Below are positions 51,598-61,069 of a stretch of 64,000 nucleotides of DNA, piece after piece. Position numbers and translations under genes: made by a program. Location of the stretch: assembly GCA_934462925.1 (NCBI GenBank), contig CAKSIT010000004.1, positions 133,448 to 197,447 of the forward strand. The letters run 5' to 3'. Each line of letters begins with the position of its first letter. Within the stretch, counting starts at the first letter, position 1. The notes below the pieces were generated by a model. The model worked only from the letters and a program-made list of their open reading frames with translations. It searched no databases and was not told where the DNA came from. The stretch is from an uncultured Oscillospiraceae bacterium (lineage in GTDB: Bacteria > Bacillota > Clostridia > Oscillospirales > Ruminococcaceae).

Positions 51598-51627
51598 CCT
51601 CCCGCCAGAAAGGCGGGAGGTTTTTTT
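51598..51627 (+). terminator. htrA terminator
   Basis: CCTCCCGCC / GGCGGGAGG with loop AGAAA and TTTTTTT. Confidence 0.9.
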
Positions 51628-51664
51628 GTTAAGAAAATGTTCGCGAAAGATACATTTTACGTTA

Positions 51665-51839
51665 AGGCAGCACCGCACAATTAGCGGCTAACGCCTTTTC
51701 CGCACGCTTGCTTGCATCTTTTCCGTCATATTGCACAATTCGTCCTAGCAAGGCATACAGCCTTGCGTCGTCCTCATTGTACAATCTGACGAAAAATCTG
51801 ACTGCGCAATCGCGCGAAAATAATTATGCGGTATTGCCT
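51665..51839. mobile_element. IS630-type MITE copy, 175 bp
   Basis: Almost identical to 46857-47031. Ends AAGGCAGCACCGCACAATTA and TAATTATGCGGTATTGCCT, flanked by TA on both sides (51663-51664, 51840-51841). Confidence 0.88.
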
Positions 51840-51867
51840 TAATTTTTGACTTATACGGTAAAAATAA

Positions 51868-51896
51868 TTGACAAGCGGTAAGAAATATGATAAAAT
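51868..51896 (+). promoter_or_regulatory. Promoter of the HPt-flotillin operon
   Basis: TTGACA (51868-51873), 17 bases, TAAAAT (51891-51896). Confidence 0.8.
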
Positions 51897-51944
51897 AATA
51901 TCAAGCCCTCATGTGCGAGGGAAAACACGAAGGGAGACGGTCAG

Positions 51945-52307
51945 ATGATAGACGAACGGGCAAGGCAGGCGCTTGCGGAGGTAGGGCTTGACGTTGACGA
52001 GGCTGTTGCAAGGTTTATGGACAGCGAGGATATGTTCAGGCGCTTTTACGCAAAGTTTTTTGAGAGCGCAGAGGCTGCGGTGCAGCAGCTTAAAGAGGAC
52101 GCTCAGTCCGACAATTTCGCGCAGGCGGAGCGCAGCGCGCACGCGCTCAAGGGTCTTGCGGGAAACATGGGGATTAACGCCGTGTTCGAGCCTGCACAGA
52201 AAATCGTCAGCGATATCCGCGCAGGAAAGACCTGCGACGTCCGCGCAGACGCGCAGCGCGCAATAGCGGCGTACGAGCAGGCAAAGCTCGCGCGCGAGCT
52301 GCTCTGA
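51945..52307 (+). CDS. Orphan HPt (histidine phosphotransfer) protein
   Basis: A 120-residue four-helix HPt domain. The phosphorylatable His66 lies in SAHALKGLAGNMG, with the conserved Lys and Gly. It would relay a phosphoryl group between a hybrid kinase and a response regulator, but neither is encoded in the window. It precedes a flotillin gene by 49 bases under one promoter. AAGGGAGA precedes the ATG. Confidence 0.9.
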   Translation: MIDERARQALAEVGLDVDEAVARFMDSEDMFRRFYAKFFESAEAAVQQLKEDAQSDNFAQAERSAHALKGLAGNMGINAVFEPAQKIVSDIRAGKTCDVRADAQRAIAAYEQAKLARELL

Positions 52308-52356
52308 GCGCTTCCCTTAAAACGCATAGTGGCAAAGCCACGGAAAGGACACCATC

Positions 52357-53925
52357 ATGCCGCACGAGGTAATTGTTCCCGCGATAATCATTGCAATAGT
52401 AGTGATATTTATTTTCTGCGCAGGCTACCGCAAAGCCCCGCCCGACAAGGCCTACATCATAAGCGGTATCAGGCGCAGGGCAAAGGTAGTTATAGGCAAG
52501 GCGAGCGTTAAGATTCCGTTCCTTGAGCGCTGCGACATACTGGAGCTTGCGCTTATGTCCGTTGACGTAAAGACCGCGCAGGCAGTTCCCACAGCGGATT
52601 ACATCAACATTTCCGTTGACGCGAACGTAAACGTAAAGATATCCCCCGACCCCGACATTATAGCACGCGCGCAGCAGAACTTCCTTAACAAGAACGTTGA
52701 GTACATAACCAAGGTAGCGCGCGAGGTTCTCGAGGGCAATATGCGTGAGATAGTAGGGCAGATGCGCCTTGAGGAGATGGTAAGCAACCGTCAGGCGTTT
52801 GCGGACAAGGTAAAGCAGAACGCCGACCCCGACCTGCGCGCAATGGGCCTTGAGATAGTGTCGTTCAACGTGCAGAACTTTGTTGACGACAACGGCATTA
52901 TCAACGACATGGGTATCGACAACACCATGCAGATAAAGAAAAAGGCTGCAATCTCCAAGGCCGAGGCGGAGCGCGACATCAAGATAGCGCAGGCTGAAGC
53001 CAACCGCAAGGCGAACGACGCCAAGGTGGACAGCGAAACCGCAATCGCGGAGCGTCAGAACGAGCTTGCAATAAAGCAGGCGGAGCTCAAGCGCGCCGCC
53101 GACATAAAGCAGGCTGAAGCGGACGCCGCGTACACCATTCAGCAGGAGGAGCAGCGCAAGACTATAGAAATCACCACCGCTAACGCAAACCTTGCGAAGC
53201 AGGAGAAGGAAGTAGAGATAAAGGCTAAAGAAGCCGAGATTAAGGAGCGCGCGCTCGAAGCGGAGGTAAAAAAGACCGCAGAAGCTAAGAAGTACGCCGC
53301 GCAGCAGCAGGCGGACGCAGAGCTTTACGCAACGCAGAGAAGCGCGGAGGCTAAGAAGTACGAGGATATCCAGAACGCCGAGGCAGAGCTTGAAATAAAG
53401 AAGAACGAGGCTGCCGCGATACTTGTTACCGCCGAAAACGAAGCCGCAGCGCAGAAGGCCCGCGCAGAGGCTGCCCGCTACGCCGCAGAGCAGGAGGCGG
53501 AGGGTATCCGCGCAAAGGGCGTTGCCGAGGCGGAAGCGGTGCGCGCAAAGGCGCTTGCAGAGGCGGAGGGTCTTGACAAGAAGGCGGAGGCTATGCAGAA
53601 GATGCAGGAAGCCGCCGTGCTTCAGATGTACTTCGAGCAGATGCCCGCAGTTGCGGAGGCTATCGCAAAGCCGCTTGGCAACATCGACAAGATAACCATG
53701 TACGGCGAGGGCAACACCTCAAAGCTCGTAAAGGACATCACAGAAGCGACCACGCAGGCGTCCTCGGGGCTGCTTGACGGGCTTGGCATAGACCTTAAGA
53801 GCATGGTGAACTCGTTCGTAACGGGCAAGGCGCTGGCTTCGGGCATAAACAGCGGCGCTGCCGACAATGCGCAGGCAGAGCAGCCCGCGCAGCCTGTGCA
53901 GCCTAAAGAGCCGCTCGGGCAGTAA
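52357..53925 (+). CDS. Flotillin-like SPFH-domain protein
   Basis: A 522-residue membrane scaffold. A single N-terminal membrane segment (VIVPAIIIAIVVIFIFCAGY, 5-24) leads to an SPFH domain (about 35-200, YINISVDANVNVKI and GLEIVSFNVQNF). A very long Ala/Glu/Lys coiled coil (about 205-420) contains many AEA repeats, and a conserved flotillin C-terminus follows (MQEAAVLQMYFEQMPAVAEAIAKPLGNIDKITMYG). Flotillins organise membrane microdomains in Firmicutes. No NfeD partner is adjacent, which is unusual. Confidence 0.93.
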   Translation: MPHEVIVPAIIIAIVVIFIFCAGYRKAPPDKAYIISGIRRRAKVVIGKASVKIPFLERCDILELALMSVDVKTAQAVPTADYINISVDANVNVKISPDPDIIARAQQNFLNKNVEYITKVAREVLEGNMREIVGQMRLEEMVSNRQAFADKVKQNADPDLRAMGLEIVSFNVQNFVDDNGIINDMGIDNTMQIKKKAAISKAEAERDIKIAQAEANRKANDAKVDSETAIAERQNELAIKQAELKRAADIKQAEADAAYTIQQEEQRKTIEITTANANLAKQEKEVEIKAKEAEIKERALEAEVKKTAEAKKYAAQQQADAELYATQRSAEAKKYEDIQNAEAELEIKKNEAAAILVTAENEAAAQKARAEAARYAAEQEAEGIRAKGVAEAEAVRAKALAEAEGLDKKAEAMQKMQEAAVLQMYFEQMPAVAEAIAKPLGNIDKITMYGEGNTSKLVKDITEATTQASSGLLDGLGIDLKSMVNSFVTGKALASGINSGAADNAQAEQPAQPVQPKEPLGQ

Positions 53926-53948
53926 ATAAGCAACTCTATAAAAGAAAT

Positions 53949-53985
53949 GCACCGGCTGACAAACAGTCGGTGCTTTTGCTTTTCA
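53949..53985 (+). terminator. Terminator after the flotillin gene
   Basis: GCACCGGCTG / CAGTCGGTGC with TTTTGCTTTT, between convergent genes. Confidence 0.85.
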
Positions 53986-54003
53986 GTGGGCGAACGCGGC
54001 AAA

Positions 54004-54480
54004 TCAGCCGTTCATAACCTTTTCAGCCCACTTCTTCATGTCCGCGTCGGAAGCCCTGTTGAGCATCATTCCGTCAGCCCACTTTGCGCCCTTTGCGCAG
54101 GGTGCGAGGTCGTCAGCCGTTTTGCCCAGACCGCTGCCGCCCGAGGTCGCGAAAAGCGCTATAGTCTTGCCCGAAAAGTCGTAGCTTTCAAGGAACGTCT
54201 TGATTATAGTGGGCGCGGTGTACCACCACACGGGGAAGCCGATGAACACAACGTCGTACTTGTCCATGTCGGGCAGTTTGCGCGCTATTTCGGGGCGGGA
54301 AGACGGGTCTTTCATCTCTGCCGTGCTGCGGCTGTTCTTGTCCTGCCAGTCAAGGTCGGCGCGTGTGTAGGGCTGCGCGGGCGCTATCTCAAAGAGGTCC
54401 GTTCCCGCCGCCCTTGCAAGGCGCTCCGCAGCGCCCTTTGTTACGCCGCTAGCCGAAAAATACGCTGTTAATGCTTTCAT
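54004..54480 (-). CDS. Flavodoxin-family protein
   Basis: A 158-residue flavodoxin-fold protein. The N-terminal YFSASGVTKGAAERLA is the FMN phosphate loop in its variant form (ASGVT rather than TGNT). GFPVWWYTAPTIIKTFLES and FATSGGSGLGKT bind the isoalloxazine ring. An FMN-dependent electron carrier or quinone reductase. AAGGAGG precedes the ATG. Confidence 0.92.
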   Translation of the reverse strand: MKALTAYFSASGVTKGAAERLARAAGTDLFEIAPAQPYTRADLDWQDKNSRSTAEMKDPSSRPEIARKLPDMDKYDVVFIGFPVWWYTAPTIIKTFLESYDFSGKTIALFATSGGSGLGKTADDLAPCAKGAKWADGMMLNRASDADMKKWAEKVMNG

Positions 54481-54519
54481 AATAAGTCCTCCTTAATAAT
54501 ATGGGGTATTCCCCCAAAA

Positions 54520-54549
54520 ATTACAGTTTCGCTGCCCCCGCTCTGTCAA
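54520..54549 (-). promoter_or_regulatory. Flavodoxin promoter
   Basis: TTGACA (54549-54544), 18 bases, TGTAAT (54525-54520). The remaining stretch up to 54733 is G+C-rich with a short direct repeat (CCGAGTGCGGCG twice) and nothing else recognised. Confidence 0.6.
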
Positions 54550-54733
54550 GCCACGCAGAGATATTCCGCGCCGAAGCGCTTTGCGCCCGCTAAAAACAGC
54601 AAGGCGGCATTAGCGCCCCCGCCGCCAAAGCGCCAAAACAGCACGCCGCGCCCCGCGGGCGCATTTCCCCGCCGAGTGCGGCGTAAAATTCCCCGCGCCG
54701 AGTGCGGCGCAAAGCCCCCGCAAGGGCTGCTCC

Positions 54734-55996
54734 TTATTTAAAGGAGTATTCGGAGAAGTCGAAGGTTGCGAAGTAGTCCTGCGGCGTTTCCGCGCGGCGG
54801 ATAAGCTTCACGCTGCCGTCCTCGCGCAGGAGAAGCTCCGCGCTGCGCAGCTTGCCGTTGTAGTTGTAGCCCATTGAGAAGCCGTGCGCGCCCGTGTCGT
54901 GGATATAGATAAGGTCGCCGATGTCGATTTTGGGCAGGCTTCTGTCCTTTGCGAACTTGTCGCAGTTCTCGCACAGACCGCCTACTACGTCGTAAACGTG
55001 GTCGCAGGGCGCGTTCTCCTTTCCAAGAACGGTGATGTGGTGGTACGCGCCGTATATAGCGGGACGCATGAGGTTCGCTGCGCACGCGTCAACGCCGATG
55101 TATTCCTTGTAGATGTGCTTTTCGCGGATAGCCCTTGTAACGAGCGCGCCGTAGGGCGCGAGCATGAATCGCCCAAGCTCCGTAAAGAGCGCCACGTTCC
55201 CCATGCCCGCGGGAACGAGTATCTCCTCGTACGCCTCGCGGACCTTTTCGCCGATAACTGCAATGTCGTTCTGGCGGTCTGCGGGGGTGTAGTCAACGCC
55301 CACGCCGCCGCTCAGGTTTATGAAGCTAAGCTCCACGCCCGCCTTTTCCTTAATCTCCACAGCCGCCCTGAACAGAATGCGCGCAAGGGTGGGGTAGTAG
55401 TCGTTGGTGAGCGTGTTCGAGGCGAGGAACGAGTGCATTCCGAACACCTTTGCGCCCTTTTGCTTGAGTATTCTGTAGCCCTCGATTATCTGGTCGTGCG
55501 TGAAGCCGTACTTTGCGTCGCGCGGCGTGTCCATAACGTTGGCGCTGCCGTCCGTCTTGAACTCCCCGCCGGGGTTGTAGCGGCAGCATATTGTTTCGGG
55601 GATTCCCGTGAGCTTGTCGAGAACGTCTATGTGCGTGAAGTCGTCAAGGTTGATTATAGCGCCCAGCTTGTACGCTTCCTTAAAGTCAAGGTCGGGCGTT
55701 TCGTTTGAGGAAAACATGATGTCATGCTGCTTTGCGCCTACCTTGTCGGACAGTAAAAGCTCGGTGTAGCTCGAGCAGTCAAAGCCGCAGCCCTCCTCGC
55801 GCAAAACCTGCATTATAAACGGGTTCGGCGTAGCCTTTACCGCAAAGTACTCGCGGAAGCCCTTGTTCCACGCGAACGCCGCCTTAAGTCTGCGCGCGTT
55901 TTCGCGTATGCCCTTTTCGTCGTAAATGTGGAACGGCGTGGGGTAGGCGAGCGCTGTCTGCTCCGCCTGCTCCTTTGTGATAAACGGTTTTTTCAT
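54734..55996 (-). CDS. lysA: Diaminopimelate decarboxylase-type enzyme
   Basis: A 420-residue fold-type III PLP enzyme that makes lysine from meso-diaminopimelate. The PLP lysine is Lys54 in EYFAVKATPNP. GMHSFLASN, SGGVGVDY, FTELGRFMLAP and the partner-subunit active-site GGLCENCDKF are present, as is a late HDTGAHGFSMGYNYN. It is last in the operon after the esterase and two membrane-protein copies. The first 11 codons (MKKPFITKEQA) also occur at the start of the duplicated membrane-protein gene. No other lysine genes are in the window. Confidence 0.93.
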   Translation of the reverse strand: MKKPFITKEQAEQTALAYPTPFHIYDEKGIRENARRLKAAFAWNKGFREYFAVKATPNPFIMQVLREEGCGFDCSSYTELLLSDKVGAKQHDIMFSSNETPDLDFKEAYKLGAIINLDDFTHIDVLDKLTGIPETICCRYNPGGEFKTDGSANVMDTPRDAKYGFTHDQIIEGYRILKQKGAKVFGMHSFLASNTLTNDYYPTLARILFRAAVEIKEKAGVELSFINLSGGVGVDYTPADRQNDIAVIGEKVREAYEEILVPAGMGNVALFTELGRFMLAPYGALVTRAIREKHIYKEYIGVDACAANLMRPAIYGAYHHITVLGKENAPCDHVYDVVGGLCENCDKFAKDRSLPKIDIGDLIYIHDTGAHGFSMGYNYNGKLRSAELLLREDGSVKLIRRAETPQDYFATFDFSEYSFK

Positions 55997-56029
55997 GGTT
56001 ATCGTCCTTTCTGTTGTCTTATATATCTC

Positions 56030-56389
56030 TTAGATTATCGGCAGCGACAGCGCGAACAGCGCCGCCGTAAAAACAGCCTTTGCAATAATAAACGCGCGCC
56101 TTGTCGTGCGGAATACCTTTTCGGAGATACGCTCGGGCTTGCTGAATATGTTGGTGTGCTGCGGGTAAACCGAACACAGCGAGAACACGCCGTTGATTAT
56201 AAGCAGCACCACAAGCAGTATGATGTTGCCGCCGTCCGTAATCTGAAGCGCCGTCATAACTATCATAGCCGCCGCAATGCACGCGGCGAACGCTGCGCAA
56301 AGTATCTCGGCGAGTCTTTCGCCCTTAGTGTAGCTCAGCTTGTCGGGGACGGTCATGGCCTGCTCCTTTGTGATAAACGGTTTTTTCAT
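56030..56389 (-). CDS. Duplicated small membrane protein with lysA leader
   Basis: A 119-residue product whose first 11 residues, MKKPFITKEQA, are the start of lysA and whose remaining 108 are the small membrane protein of the upstream copy, with one change (GERLAE for GEKLAE). It has a copy of the lysA ribosome binding site (AGAAAGGACG). Translation may start at the lysA ATG or at the internal ATG of MTVPDKL. Three membrane helices. It sits 33 bases before lysA. A recent duplication product. Confidence 0.75.
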   Translation of the reverse strand: MKKPFITKEQAMTVPDKLSYTKGERLAEILCAAFAACIAAAMIVMTALQITDGGNIILLVVLLIINGVFSLCSVYPQHTNIFSKPERISEKVFRTTRRAFIIAKAVFTAALFALSLPII

Positions 56390-56422
56390 GGTTATCGTCC
56401 TTTCTGTTGTCTTATATATCTC

Positions 56423-56749
56423 TTAGATTATCGGCAGCGACAGCGCGAACAGCGCCGCCGTAAAAACAGCCTTTGCAATAATAAACGCGCGCCTTGTCGT
56501 GCGGAATACCTTTTCGGAGATACGCTCGGGCTTGCTGAATATGTTGGTGTGCTGCGGGTAAACCGAACACAGCGAGAACACGCCGTTGATTATAAGCAGC
56601 ACCACAAGCAGTATGATGTTGCCGCCGTCCGTAATCTGAAGCGCCGTCATAACTATCATAGCCGCCGCAATGCACGCGGCGAACGCTGCGCAAAGTATCT
56701 CGGCGAGCTTTTCGCCCTTAGTGTAGCTCAGCTTGTCGGGGACGGTCAT
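56423..56749 (-). CDS. Small three-helix membrane protein
   Basis: A 108-residue membrane protein. Hydrophobic segments are LCAAFAACIAAAMIVMTAL, NIILLVVLLIINGVFSLC and AFIIAKAVFTAALFALSL; basic residues (FRTTRRAF) lie between the second and third. RBS AGAAAGGAG precedes the ATG. This is the parental copy of the duplication. Family not recognised. It lies 21 bases after the esterase gene. Confidence 0.75.
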   Translation of the reverse strand: MTVPDKLSYTKGEKLAEILCAAFAACIAAAMIVMTALQITDGGNIILLVVLLIINGVFSLCSVYPQHTNIFSKPERISEKVFRTTRRAFIIAKAVFTAALFALSLPII

Positions 56750-56770
56750 GGCGTACTCCTTTCTGCAAGT

Positions 56771-57580
56771 TTACACGTTCATGTATTTCGCAAGGAACTC
56801 AACGGAAAGCTCTATCCAGCGCCTTACGCCGGGGCGCAGGTAGTCCTCGTTCCAGCCCGTGGACTTGTCGCACGTGGAGATTCCGTGCGGTCCTTCGTCG
56901 AACAGGTGCAGCTCCACGGGTACTTTGTTTGAGATACACGCCTTTGCCATAACGAGCGAGTTGTGCGCGGACACGCAGCCGTCGTTCGCGGTGTGCCATA
57001 TAAATATGGGGGGAGTTTTCGGGGTAACGCGGTTTTCAAGCGACAGGCGCGACAGGTCGCTGCGGCTTGCCTCGTCGCCCAGCAGCACATGGAAGCTGCC
57101 CTCGTGCGGGGCGGTAACGCCGCTTATAACGGGGTAGCAGAGAACCGCGGCGTTGGGGCGCAGCTCGTCCGCCTCGCAGCCTATGGCCTTTACAATGGAG
57201 ATGTCGCTCCACATGGTCGCAAGGCAGCCCGCGAGGTGTCCGCCGGCGGAGCAGCCGAGAACCGCTATCTTCTGCGGGTCAACGCCGAACTCGTCGGCGC
57301 GCGCGCGTATCTTGTAGAACGTGTACGCCGCGTCCATAAGCGAAGCGGGGAACTTTGCGTTGCAGGTGTAGGTGACGACGAACGCCGCATAGCCCGCAGC
57401 GAGGTATTGCAGCGCTATCGGCTCGCCCTCGCGGTCGGAGCAGTATTCGTAGCCGCCGCCCGGGAAGATGATGATAGCGGGGCGTTTTTCGCAGTATTCA
57501 AGCCCTGCGGTCTTGTCGGGGAGATATGCCTTTACGCTGGCGGACTTGTCAGCGTTGATGAATAGGGTCTTTATAGTCAT
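56771..57580 (-). CDS. Alpha/beta hydrolase, acetylesterase type
   Basis: A 269-residue intracellular esterase. The oxyanion loop IIFPGGGYEYCSDREGE (about 37-53) and the nucleophile Ser111 in GCSAGGHLAG place it with BD-FAE/acetyl-xylan esterase-like hydrolases. The acid residue is probably in HTANDGCVS and the histidine in GPHGIS. No signal peptide, so the substrate enters the cell, for example acetylated oligosaccharides. First gene of the operon; its promoter is about 450 bases upstream, beyond the tandem array. Confidence 0.88.
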   Translation of the reverse strand: MTIKTLFINADKSASVKAYLPDKTAGLEYCEKRPAIIIFPGGGYEYCSDREGEPIALQYLAAGYAAFVVTYTCNAKFPASLMDAAYTFYKIRARADEFGVDPQKIAVLGCSAGGHLAGCLATMWSDISIVKAIGCEADELRPNAAVLCYPVISGVTAPHEGSFHVLLGDEASRSDLSRLSLENRVTPKTPPIFIWHTANDGCVSAHNSLVMAKACISNKVPVELHLFDEGPHGISTCDKSTGWNEDYLRPGVRRWIELSVEFLAKYMNV

Positions 57581-57625
57581 GTGATGTCCTCCTCACCTGT
57601 ATTGCGTTAAGCGGAGCGCCGCGCT

Positions 57626-58016
57626 GCGCAAACCGAAGGTGTCGCGTTGCGTAAGCCGAAGGTGTCGCGTTGCGTAAGCCGAAGGCGTCGCGCTGCGTAA
57701 GCCGAAGGCGTCGCGTTGCGTAAGCCGAAGGCGTCGCGTTGCGTAAGCCGAAGGTGTCGCGCTGCGTAAACCGAAGGCGTCGCGTTGCGTAAGCCGAAGG
57801 TGTCGCGTTGCGTAAGCCGAAGGCGTCGCGTTGCGTAAGCCGAAGGCGTCGCGTTGCGTAAGCCGAAGGTGTCGCGTTGCGTAAGCCGAAGGCGTCGCGC
57901 TGCGTAAGCCGAAGGTGTCGCGTTGCGTAAGCCGAAGGCGTCGCGCTGCGTAAGCCGAAGGCGTCGCGTTGCGTAAACCGAAGGTGTCGCGTTGCGTAAG
58001 CCGAAGGCGTCGCGTG
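57626..58016. repeat. Tandem array of 23-bp units (17 copies)
   Basis: Seventeen head-to-tail 23-bp units with no spacers. The unit contains GCGTAAGCCGAAGGCG and then TCGCGTT. It varies at three positions only: G/A in TAAGCC, C/T in AGGCGT and T/C in CGCGTT. Each unit can pair GCG-GCC-GAA-GGC-CGC. A degenerate unit precedes it (57604-57625). The array lies between a minus-strand promoter and the esterase gene. Confidence 0.93.
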
Positions 58017-58027
58017 TGCTCACTATT

Positions 58028-58056
58028 ATTTTAGCATTTTCCCGCGCATAAATCAA
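58028..58056 (-). promoter_or_regulatory. Promoter of the esterase-lysA operon
   Basis: TTGATT (58056-58051), 17 bases, TAAAAT (58033-58028) on the minus strand. Transcription would start right at the edge of the tandem array. Confidence 0.65.
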
Positions 58057-58333
58057 GGGGAAAAGGACAATTTTTCATATGTTTCGCGTACGCGCCAGCT
58101 TTTTAAGCGCGTAACGCCCGCGGACTTGCATAGTCTTATGTTAAAGAAGACGTCCGCGCGTTGCGCGCGGGCTTGCAAATATCTCCAAAAAAAGGCATTG
58201 AAATGAAAGTTTTCTGTTTTGACTATTTATGCTCCCGCACACTTTTCTGTGTGCTTTTCACAAAAAGTACTATGCAAATCTGTGAATAGAATACAAAATT
58301 AGGGGGTGCAGATGAAAATAATATAAAAAAAAC

Positions 58334-58362
58334 TTGCAAAATCGAGGGGGATAGTGTATAAT
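58334..58362 (+). promoter_or_regulatory. gdhA promoter
   Basis: TTGCAA (58334-58339), 17 bases, TATAAT (58357-58362). Between 58060 and 58330 there are two small hairpins (CCGCGCG/CGCGCGG near 58153 and CACAC/GTGTG near 58240) and nothing else recognised. Confidence 0.75.
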
Positions 58363-58407
58363 AAAATCAAGGTGTTTTGGGCATCGGCACAAAGCGCAAT
58401 AAAATGA

Positions 58408-59781
<1,374 letters not shown>

Positions 59782-59800
59782 TATCAAGGGGGGTATCCCT

Positions 59801-59980
59801 ATGAAGAAAAGCGTTGCGGACGAGGAGTTCGCGCGCCGCGATGACGGCGAGGTGAACCTCACCTCCGAGCTGCACCCCTCCGACCGAAAGGCGGGCAAGG
59901 GCGCGAAGGAGAGCAGGGAGTTTCACGACAACTGCTCGTTTATCGTGAGCGAGAACAGAACCGATAAAAAGGGCAAATAG
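59801..59980 (+). CDS. Small hydrophilic protein after gdhA
   Basis: A 59-residue charged protein (begins MKKSVADEEFARRDDGEVN) with AAGGGGGG before the ATG, 19 bases after gdhA and before its terminator, so co-transcribed. It has no membrane segment and no recognised family. Confidence 0.6.
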   Translation: MKKSVADEEFARRDDGEVNLTSELHPSDRKAGKGAKESREFHDNCSFIVSENRTDKKGK

Positions 59981-60008
59981 CGCCTTGCTATAGCCTAAAG
60001 AAAAGCTT

Positions 60009-60049
60009 ATCCCGAGATAGTCGTTTAGCGATTATCTCGGGATTTTTTT
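60009..60049 (+). terminator. Terminator after gdhA
   Basis: ATCCCGAGATA / TATCTCGGGAT type stem (one side reads ATTATCTCGGGAT) followed by TTTTTTT. Confidence 0.85.
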
Positions 60050-60893
60050 ATGTAAGCCGCCGCAGCCGCGGGGTGATTATCTGGTCGCGCGGGATAAGCG
60101 AGTAATCGTACATAACCTTTGAGTGGTTGTCGAGAATAAGCTCGCGGCGCATTATTCTTCGCGCCTTATCGAGCGTTATCCTGTAAACGCGGCTTACGCG
60201 GTAGAACATGCCGTCCTCCTCCACATAGCCGTAATTCTCCTCGGTCACGCGGTATATGTACGGGAAGGCCTCCTGCGCGCGCAGCTCGCCGCACAGCCGC
60301 GTTCCGTCCGTCCACGCGAGAAGCTGCACGGGGCGGTCGGTGGTGTTGCAAAAGCGGTAGTCCACGTTTTTGTAGAAAACGCTCGTCCCCGTGCCGAACG
60401 GCACGCGCCTGCCCGAGTCGGGAAAGAGCGCGTCGGAATGGTGGGTAAGCTCCGTTACGGTAAGCGGGCTGTTCAGCACCAGCCAGTGAATGAGGTTTGC
60501 GAGCTGGCACAGCCCTCCGCCAACGCCCTGTCCCAGCTTCCCGTTGCTTATGACGAGTCCCTGCCTGTAGCCGCGCTTTTCGCTCGGCTCGCCCACAAGC
60601 CGCCAGAACGAAAAGGTTTCTCCGGGGCGGACGATTATGCCGTTTATTTTAGCCGCCGCGAGCCGCAGGTTCTCCGCCTTGCTGCGCTGCAGCGCCTCGT
60701 CAACGCCGTGAAGCCGCCGCAGCATATCCGAAGAATGGCTCTTTACCACGACGGGCAGCGGTACTGTGTTTATTTCGCCTGCAAAGGTTTCGCCGCTTAA
60801 CAGGTCGTGTATGTCGCGCAGCATATACTCCTTGCGCAGCGACAGCTTGTAGCAGGTCGGCGACAGCTCGCAGAACAGCCTGCGCTTTTTCAT
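60048..60893 (-). CDS. VanW-family protein
   Basis: A 281-residue VanW-like protein from the ATG at 60893 (GGGGTGA upstream). The signature block is GQGVGGGLCQLANLIHWLVLNSPLTVTELTHHSDALFPDSGRRVPFGTGTS, followed by NVDYRFCNTTDRPVQLLAW. VanW occurs in vanB-type clusters but homologues are common in Clostridia outside resistance loci, with unknown function. There is no vanA/B ligase here, so no resistance is implied. The last bases meet the gdhA terminator. Confidence 0.9.
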   Translation of the reverse strand: MKKRRLFCELSPTCYKLSLRKEYMLRDIHDLLSGETFAGEINTVPLPVVVKSHSSDMLRRLHGVDEALQRSKAENLRLAAAKINGIIVRPGETFSFWRLVGEPSEKRGYRQGLVISNGKLGQGVGGGLCQLANLIHWLVLNSPLTVTELTHHSDALFPDSGRRVPFGTGTSVFYKNVDYRFCNTTDRPVQLLAWTDGTRLCGELRAQEAFPYIYRVTEENYGYVEEDGMFYRVSRVYRITLDKARRIMRRELILDNHSKVMYDYSLIPRDQIITPRLRRLT

Positions 60894-61069
60894 GGCACTC
60901 ACCCCTATCCTTTTCTACAATTATAACACGCAGTGAATTTATTTGCAACTACAAAACGGTTACAAATCAATTACAGTTTGATTACAAAAAAGGGGGAAAG
61001 GCGGCGCGGGGTACGCAGCGCGTTAATGGCAAAAAGGGCTGACCCGTTCGCGGCGGTTCAGCCCTTTGG

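Larger units (their letters stand above)
55965..56750. repeat. 393-bp tandem duplication
   Basis: 55965-56357 is repeated at 56358-56750 almost perfectly; I noted only about one substitution (GAGTCTTTC against GAGCTTTTC near 56313/56706). The unit spans the start of lysA, the intergenic region and the whole small membrane-protein gene. 393 is a multiple of three, so the fused copy stays in frame. Confidence 0.93.

Noticed and set aside
51663..51842. TTAA target duplication (piggyBac-like) at the MITE
   Set aside because: Other copies share only TA, which fits IS630/mariner better.
56019..56693. Two identical frames of 93 codons on the minus strand in the duplicated region
   Set aside because: They are out of frame with the membrane-protein genes that have ribosome binding sites and hydrophobic helices.
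57626..58016. CRISPR array
   Set aside because: The 23-bp units are head to tail with no spacers, and no cas genes are present.
57607..58056. A 149-codon open frame through the tandem array on the minus strand
   Set aside because: It exists because 23 bp units repeat through all frames without stops. Its ATG lies within the -35 box of the predicted promoter.
60048..60893. Glycopeptide resistance because of vanW
   Set aside because: No ligase, dehydrogenase or dipeptidase genes are nearby; VanW homologues are common outside resistance clusters.
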